A stretch of DNA of 64,000 nucleotides from Aquabacterium sp. (GTDB lineage Bacteria; Pseudomonadota; Gammaproteobacteria; Burkholderiales; Burkholderiaceae_C): the NCBI RefSeq assembly GCF_029946005.1, contig NZ_JAQSDR010000009.1, positions 124,001 to 188,000 on the forward strand. Reading direction: 5' to 3'. Shown here in pieces: positions 59,355 to 64,000 of this stretch. The position numbers and the translations under genes were made by a program. The notes under the pieces are model-generated. The model was not told where the DNA came from, ran no database searches, and saw nothing but the letters and a program-made list of their open reading frames with translations. How positions within the stretch are numbered: the first letter of the stretch is position 1; each line of letters begins with the position of its first letter.

Positions 59355-60034
59355 CCCCAGCAGCGCCTGAAGTCCGGCGCTTGCGCTGGCAGCCCGCCCA
59401 TCGGATCGTGCCCACGCGCTACCCCACGGTGTACCTGTTCGACCGGGTGGCCGAGGCTGATGACTTCGATGCGCTTTATGCGCTGGAATCGCTCACCAAC
59501 GAACGCATCCGCGATGAAGTTGGCCAGATCGAGCTGGTGCCAGCGCAAGACCGCGTGGTCGGCCCAGGCTCCGGCCCCGTCATGGCGGCGTTCACCCACC
59601 TTAACCCGGAAGGCAGCCGTTTTTCAGATGGCAGCTATGGTGTGTTCTACGCCGCGCACGACAAAGACACCGCGGTGGCCGAGACCCAGTACCACCACGC
59701 TAAATTCCTGGCCGCCACCAAGCAGGCCGCCATGCAGTTGCCAATGCGCCTCTACGCCGTGCGCATCAGCGCGCAAGTGCACGATCTGCGTCCGCTGGAC
59801 CCGGATGGTGTCGGTGTGCACGCCGCTGAAAGCTACGCCGCCTCCAGGGCATTGGGCAAGCAGTTGCGCTTGCAAGGATCGGCGGGCGTGGCCTACCGCA
59901 GCGTGCGCCATCCAGGTGGCGAGTGCGTTGGCCTGTTCAAACCCAAAGGCGCCAGCCAGTGCGTGCATGCCGCGCACCTGCTGTACGTCTGGAATGGCGC
60001 GGGCTTTGTCGATGTTTACGAAAAGCTGGGGTAG
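59351..60034 (+). CDS. RES-domain toxin (NAD-consuming, MbcT/ParT family)
   Basis: A 227-residue RES-domain protein. Characterised relatives degrade NAD or ADP-ribosylate a host enzyme. The three name-giving residues can be placed: Arg90 (GSRFSDGSYGVFYAA), Glu111 (TAVAETQYHH) and Ser184 (VAYRSVRHPGG). All are kept, so the toxin should be active. It is coupled to the antitoxin by a four-base overlap. Its stop is five bases from the convergent end of dnaE2. The module is intact and lies between the pyruvate dehydrogenase operon and the mutasome genes. Confidence 0.9.
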   Translation: MTPAAPEVRRLRWQPAHRIVPTRYPTVYLFDRVAEADDFDALYALESLTNERIRDEVGQIELVPAQDRVVGPGSGPVMAAFTHLNPEGSRFSDGSYGVFYAAHDKDTAVAETQYHHAKFLAATKQAAMQLPMRLYAVRISAQVHDLRPLDPDGVGVHAAESYAASRALGKQLRLQGSAGVAYRSVRHPGGECVGLFKPKGASQCVHAAHLLYVWNGAGFVDVYEKLG

Positions 60035-60039
60035 TCCGT

Positions 60040-63000
60040 TCAGTGAAAGTCCCGGCTTTCGGTGGCCAATCGGCCCAGCAGGGGGGTCAGGTCACGCAAA
60101 TGGTGCGCGATCAGGTGCCGAACCTCGCCTTCGCGCTGCCAGACGCCGTACACGGCCAGCAGGCGTGAATGAAGCAGTTCCTGGCGCTGTCTGTCACGCA
60201 GGTGCTTCCAGACGATCACATTGACAGTGCCCGTTTCGTCTTCCAGGGTCACGAAGACCACGCCACCGGCCGTGGGCGGTTGCTGCCGGACAGTGACGAT
60301 GCCACAGGCGCGGGCCAGTTTGCCATGGGCGAGTTCACGCAAGGTTTCAGCGGACATCAGGCGTTGCTGGTCGAGCTTGGAGCGCAGCAAGCTCAAGGGG
60401 TGTCGCCGCAAGGTCAGTCCCAGGGATGCGTAGTCAAAGACGATCTCTTCGCCTTCGGGCGCGCAGGGCAGGGTGAGCAGGTCTTCATGAACCGGGGCCT
60501 CACGCAGCAAGGCTGGGGCACGGTGCAGGGCGGAGGCCTCCCAGACCTGTTGGCGGCGGTGGCCCGCCAAGCTGATCAGGGCATCGGCCGCCGCCAAGTG
60601 GCGCATGTCAGCCTGGTCGAGCTGGGCGCGGCGCGACAGTTCTTCGACGTTCTGGAAAGGGCCTCCGCCGCGTCGGGCTTCAATGATGCGCGTGGCGGCT
60701 TGCGATGACAGCCCGCTGACCATGGACAAGCCCAGGCGCGCAGAAGGCTGTCGGCTGCGATCGGTGAGGTCGACCAGCGTGCAGTCCAGGTCGCTGTGCA
60801 CCACGTCAGGCGGGAAGACCATGACGCCATGGCGTGCGGCGTCTTGCACCAGTTGGCTGGGTGAGTAAAAGCCCAGGGGCTGGGCGTTGAGCAGCGCGGC
60901 CAGGAAGATGGCGGGCTCGTGGCACTTGATCCAGGCGCTGTCGTAGACCAGCAAGGCGAAGCTGGCCGAGTGTGATTCCGGGAAGCCGTAGGCGCCAAAG
61001 CCTTCGATCTGCTGGAAGATGCGTTCGGCGAACTCGGCGGTGTAGCCCTTGCGGGTCATGCCTTCGGTGATGCGCTGGTGAAACTGGTCGACGCTGCCAT
61101 GGCGTTTCCAGGCCGCCATGGATCGGCGCAAGTCATCGGCCTCGCCTGCGGTGAAGCCCGCTGCGATCATGACCACTTGCATGACCTGCTCCTGGAAGAT
61201 CGGAATGCCATGCGTGCGCCCCAAGGCGGGTTTCAGCAATTCCGGGCAATCGTTCGCCTCTTGGCCGGATCGGCGCAAGAGGTAGGGCTTGACCATGCCG
61301 CCCTGGATGGGCCCTGGCCTGACCAGCGCCACCTCCACCACCAAGTCGTAAAAGGTGCGCGGCTGCAGTTGCGGCAGCATGTTCATCTGTGCGCGGCTTT
61401 CGATCTGGAACACGCCGATGGTGTCGGCCTGGCAAATCATGTCGAAGGTGGCCGTGTCTTTGTCCGGGATGTCTTGCAGGGCAAAGGTGTGGCCTCGCCG
61501 GATGCTGATGAAGTCCAGCGCGCGCCGCAAGGCCGACAACATGCCCAGCGCCAGCACATCGACCTTGAGCATGCGTAAGGCGTCCAGGTCGTCCTTGTCC
61601 CACTGGATCACCGAGCGGTCGGGCATGGTGGCGTTTTCAATCGGCACCAGTTGGCACAAGGACGTTCTGGCAATCACGAAGCCACCCGTGTGCTGGCTGA
61701 GGTGCCGTGGAAAGCCGACGAGGATGCAGGTCAACTCCTGCCATTGCTGGATGCGGCGTTCGGTGGGTTCAATCCCCAGTTCGAGCAAACGTTGCGGGTC
61801 GATGCCCCGGCCGTCCCACCACTGGTGGTTCTCGGCCACACGCTCGATCACCTCAGCGCTGATGCCCAACGCTTTGCCCACGTCGCGCAAGGCGCTGCGC
61901 GTGCGGTAGGTGATCACCGTGGCGGTCAGGGCGGTGCGGTCGCGGCCGTATTTGCCATAGAGGTACTGGATGACCTCTTCGCGGCGCTGGTGTTCGAAAT
62001 CAACGTCGATGTCGGGGGGCTCGTTGCGCTCGCGTGAAATGAAACGCTCGAACAGCAGCGTGTTGCGGGCCGGGTCGATTTCGGTGATGCCCAGGCAATA
62101 ACACACGGTGGAGTTGGCGGCGCTGCCACGGCCTTGGCACAGAATGTTTCTGGACCGGGCGAAGCTCACGATGTCGTGCACGGTGAGGAAGTATTGTTCA
62201 AAGCCGAGTTCGCTGATCAGGGCCAGTTCTTTCTCGATCTGGTCGGTCACCTCATTGGGGATGCCCTTGGGAAAGCGCCCAAGGCCTCCCTCCTGGGTCA
62301 ATTGACGCAGGTGCGATGCGGCGGTTTCACCGGCGGGGACGATCTCTTCGGGGTATTCGTAGCTGAGCTCGTCCAGGCTGAAGTGGCACTGGGCCACCAC
62401 TTCTTGTGTGGTGGCCAGCAGGTCGGCGGGATAGCGCCGGGCCAGCCTCAAGCGACTGCGCAAGTGCTGCTCGGCATGACCTTGCAGGCCCAAGCCGCAA
62501 TCGGGCAGCGACTTGCCCAGGCGCGTGGCGGTCAGCACGTCCTGCAGCGGCTTGCGGGATCGCACATGCATGTGGACATCACCGCTGGCCAGCAGGGGCA
62601 CGCCGCTTTGGTGGCCAAGGTCGCGCAGGCAGCGCAGCCACCAAGCATCGTCCAGGGCGTTGAGCAATTCGACCGCAAGCCAGCATCGGCCTGCGAAGTG
62701 GGTTTGTAGCCACTGAGCCTGTTGCAGCAACTGGGGCCATGCCGTGCGCCGATGGGGCACCATCAGGATCAGGCAGTCTTTCAGGTTTGATGCCTGAATG
62801 TCTGGCAGCCTGAGCGTGTCGGTGCCTTTGCCTGGCGTGGCACGCCGAAGCCGGGTGATGAACTCGCAGAGTTGAGCGTAGCCCTCGCGTCGGCGAGCCA
62901 GCAGCACCAGTTTGAAGTCAGGCTCTGCCTCGACGGTGAACTCGCTGCCGATGATCAACTTGAAATCGGGTGGATCGTTGCCATCGGCCAGGGCCTGTTC

Positions 63001-63207
63001 ACGCGCCTTGCGCAAGGCCAGGTGGGCGCGCACCACCCCGGCCACCGAGCAGTCATCGGTCAAGGCCAAGGCGGTGTAGCCCAAGGCCAAAGCACGGTCC
63101 ACCAACTCGCCCGGGTGCGCTGCGCCACGCAAAAAGCTGAAGTTCGACACGCAATGCAGCTCGGCATAAGCGGGCAAGGCTGCGCGGCTGGGTCGGCTCG
63201 TCGTCAT
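60040..63207 (-). CDS. dnaE2: Error-prone DNA polymerase DnaE2 (ImuC)
   Basis: A 1055-residue C-family polymerase for translesion synthesis in the SOS mutasome. It has an N-terminal PHP domain (AELHCVSNFSFLRGAAHPGE), the polymerase core with FVGRGSAANS-like ILCQGRGSAANSTVCYCLGI, the catalytic acidic block NEPPDIDVDFEHQRREEV, IIQ-type fingers (TIGVFQIESRAQMNMLP) and the C-terminal OB fold (GVVFVTLEDETGTVNVIVW). A longer upstream extension in the same frame is rejected because it overlaps imuB and is unlike the family. It overlaps imuB by four bases (ATGA). Confidence 0.96.
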   Translation of the reverse strand: MTTSRPSRAALPAYAELHCVSNFSFLRGAAHPGELVDRALALGYTALALTDDCSVAGVVRAHLALRKAREQALADGNDPPDFKLIIGSEFTVEAEPDFKLVLLARRREGYAQLCEFITRLRRATPGKGTDTLRLPDIQASNLKDCLILMVPHRRTAWPQLLQQAQWLQTHFAGRCWLAVELLNALDDAWWLRCLRDLGHQSGVPLLASGDVHMHVRSRKPLQDVLTATRLGKSLPDCGLGLQGHAEQHLRSRLRLARRYPADLLATTQEVVAQCHFSLDELSYEYPEEIVPAGETAASHLRQLTQEGGLGRFPKGIPNEVTDQIEKELALISELGFEQYFLTVHDIVSFARSRNILCQGRGSAANSTVCYCLGITEIDPARNTLLFERFISRERNEPPDIDVDFEHQRREEVIQYLYGKYGRDRTALTATVITYRTRSALRDVGKALGISAEVIERVAENHQWWDGRGIDPQRLLELGIEPTERRIQQWQELTCILVGFPRHLSQHTGGFVIARTSLCQLVPIENATMPDRSVIQWDKDDLDALRMLKVDVLALGMLSALRRALDFISIRRGHTFALQDIPDKDTATFDMICQADTIGVFQIESRAQMNMLPQLQPRTFYDLVVEVALVRPGPIQGGMVKPYLLRRSGQEANDCPELLKPALGRTHGIPIFQEQVMQVVMIAAGFTAGEADDLRRSMAAWKRHGSVDQFHQRITEGMTRKGYTAEFAERIFQQIEGFGAYGFPESHSASFALLVYDSAWIKCHEPAIFLAALLNAQPLGFYSPSQLVQDAARHGVMVFPPDVVHSDLDCTLVDLTDRSRQPSARLGLSMVSGLSSQAATRIIEARRGGGPFQNVEELSRRAQLDQADMRHLAAADALISLAGHRRQQVWEASALHRAPALLREAPVHEDLLTLPCAPEGEEIVFDYASLGLTLRRHPLSLLRSKLDQQRLMSAETLRELAHGKLARACGIVTVRQQPPTAGGVVFVTLEDETGTVNVIVWKHLRDRQRQELLHSRLLAVYGVWQREGEVRHLIAHHLRDLTPLLGRLATESRDFH

Positions 63208-64000
63208 GCAAAGATGCCATGCAGGAACAAGGGGCTGGACTGGGTCTCTTGCACATGCCGTTCTCGGAAAACCCACAACAGCCCGGCTTGGTCGTTGTGC
63301 GCCAGGTAATAGTCGCGGGCCACGCTTTGCCCATCCCACCAACCGGCCTCCACGCGGTGGGGCCCGGCCAGCCATTGCAAGGGGCGCAAGGTCAATGCTT
63401 GAGGCTCTGGCAGCAGCCAGGCGGGCTGCGGATGGTCGGCGATGGGCTGGACAGCGCTGCGCATGTTGGCCGCGGGCGCGGCATCCACCGCAGGGATCCA
63501 ATGTTGTGCGTGCTCGATCCGGTGGTCGGCTTGCACCACCGCTTGCCTGACGTGGTCCTTGCCCAGCCTGGCGGACAGCCTGTCCAGCAGGGTGGACAAG
63601 GCCTGCCGTTGCTGGCGCTGCGCGACAAGCGAGGCCAGGGCATCCGGCCCGGCGCCCAGGCCCAGCGTGCTGTGCTCCTGGAAAAGGCAATCGCTGTCGA
63701 TGGCCAGCGCTTCAACCTCGTCAACGTGGAGGCTCAGGTCACCCACCGGGCCGCCCAGCGTGGTGCGGTTCAGGTGCTCGGCCAGCAAGCGGTGCAGGCG
63801 GTTGATGTCGCGTGAGGCCTCGGACAGGCGCATGACCAGCTCACCTTGGCCGGCCACATCGCGGCGATGAAAATCAAGCTGCCAGCGCAAGGTCAAGGAC
63901 CTGACGCCACTGTGGCGCCCCGCCAGCCAGGCGCACAAGGGCTGCAGCAAGCGCTTGGCCGCGAACACCAGAGAGGCGGCGTTGTCTACCCGGCCTGGCA
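63204..64000 (-). CDS. imuB: ImuB (Y-family polymerase-like mutasome protein), C-terminal part only
   Basis: The reading frame is open to the window edge. The visible 265 residues cover the C-terminal part (from about GRVDNAASLVFAAKRLLQPL). They include the C-terminal segment that links ImuB to the mutasome (WLAGPHRVEAGWWDGQSVAR, DYYLAHNDQAGLLWVF, ending LFLHGIFA). ImuB lacks polymerase active-site residues and acts as an adaptor with the beta clamp, but the diagnostic N-terminal part is outside the window. The overlap with dnaE2 and its order identify it. imuA should lie further upstream, outside. Confidence 0.88.
   Translation of the reverse strand, partial: PGRVDNAASLVFAAKRLLQPLCAWLAGRHSGVRSLTLRWQLDFHRRDVAGQGELVMRLSEASRDINRLHRLLAEHLNRTTLGGPVGDLSLHVDEVEALAIDSDCLFQEHSTLGLGAGPDALASLVAQRQQRQALSTLLDRLSARLGKDHVRQAVVQADHRIEHAQHWIPAVDAAPAANMRSAVQPIADHPQPAWLLPEPQALTLRPLQWLAGPHRVEAGWWDGQSVARDYYLAHNDQAGLLWVFRERHVQETQSSPLFLHGIFA

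Noticed and set aside
63208..63690. Upstream extension of dnaE2 by about 160 codons
   Set aside because: It overlaps imuB in another frame, and DnaE2 proteins start at the PHP domain near AELHCVSNFSF.

Overview
The window is GC-rich, densely coded chromosomal DNA of a betaproteobacterium of the order Burkholderiales, most like the Comamonadaceae and their relatives. This is inferred from remembered gene orders (dapC-dapD-PilT paralogue-dapE-prmB, queF/smc-zipA-ligA-def, grpE-dnaK-dnaJ, serA beside a D-2-hydroxyglutarate dehydrogenase-like gene, aceE-aceF-lpdA beside a FixLJ-like pair) and from protein types such as an E3 with its own lipoyl domain. No alignment or tree was computed. I see no phage, insertion sequence, integron, CRISPR array or rRNA. 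There is one tRNA. No gene-free stretch exceeds 300 bases; the largest gap between genes is about 230 bases, upstream of metY.

Layout. 1-5007 (-): the succinylase branch of lysine/diaminopimelate synthesis (dapC, dapD, dapE) with an embedded PilT/PilU-type ATPase and a partial prmB. 5064-7381 (-): two overlapping membrane-anchored diguanylate cyclases. 7483-15394: queF (-), then divergent smc, zipA, ligA, def (+) for chromosome segregation, division, ligation and protein maturation. 15468-19183 (+): a membrane acyltransferase, a MarC-family protein and a PAS-PAS-GAF-GGDEF protein. 19186-20948 (-): NfeD, a slipin and a DUF2237 protein. 21078-23348 (+): a large PLP amino-acid decarboxylase. 23370-25650 (-): a response regulator with a TPR tail and a small soluble histidine kinase. 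25798-28437 (+): a NitT/TauT-type ABC importer of unknown substrate.

28492-32844 (-): hslR, then grpE-dnaK-dnaJ, with a good heat-shock sigma-32-like promoter in front of grpE. 32952-39184: a small basic protein, an mnmC that looks eroded in its methyltransferase half, 3-hydroxybutyrate dehydrogenase, an alpha/beta hydrolase, relA and tRNA-Val(GAC). 39339-46296: serA and a D-2-hydroxyglutarate dehydrogenase-like flavoprotein (divergent), metY, a nitrobindin-like protein, a DUF1624 membrane protein, rpiA and a secreted DUF4124-glutaredoxin fusion. 46316-49223 (-): oligopeptidase A and folD. 49329-52552 (-): a FixLJ-like two-component pair, divergent from the pyruvate dehydrogenase operon aceE-aceF-lpdA (52712-58660, +). 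58727-60034 (+): a 47-residue basic protein and an Xre-RES toxin-antitoxin pair with a palindromic operator. 60040-64000 (-): dnaE2 and the end of imuB, part of the SOS mutasome.

Most of the window is housekeeping. The parts most likely to repay work are the eroded MnmC, the REC-TPR/soluble-kinase pair, the FixLJ-like pair next to aceE, the small Xre-RES module, and the long hairpin between dnaK and dnaJ. I did not find a clearly new multi-gene system.
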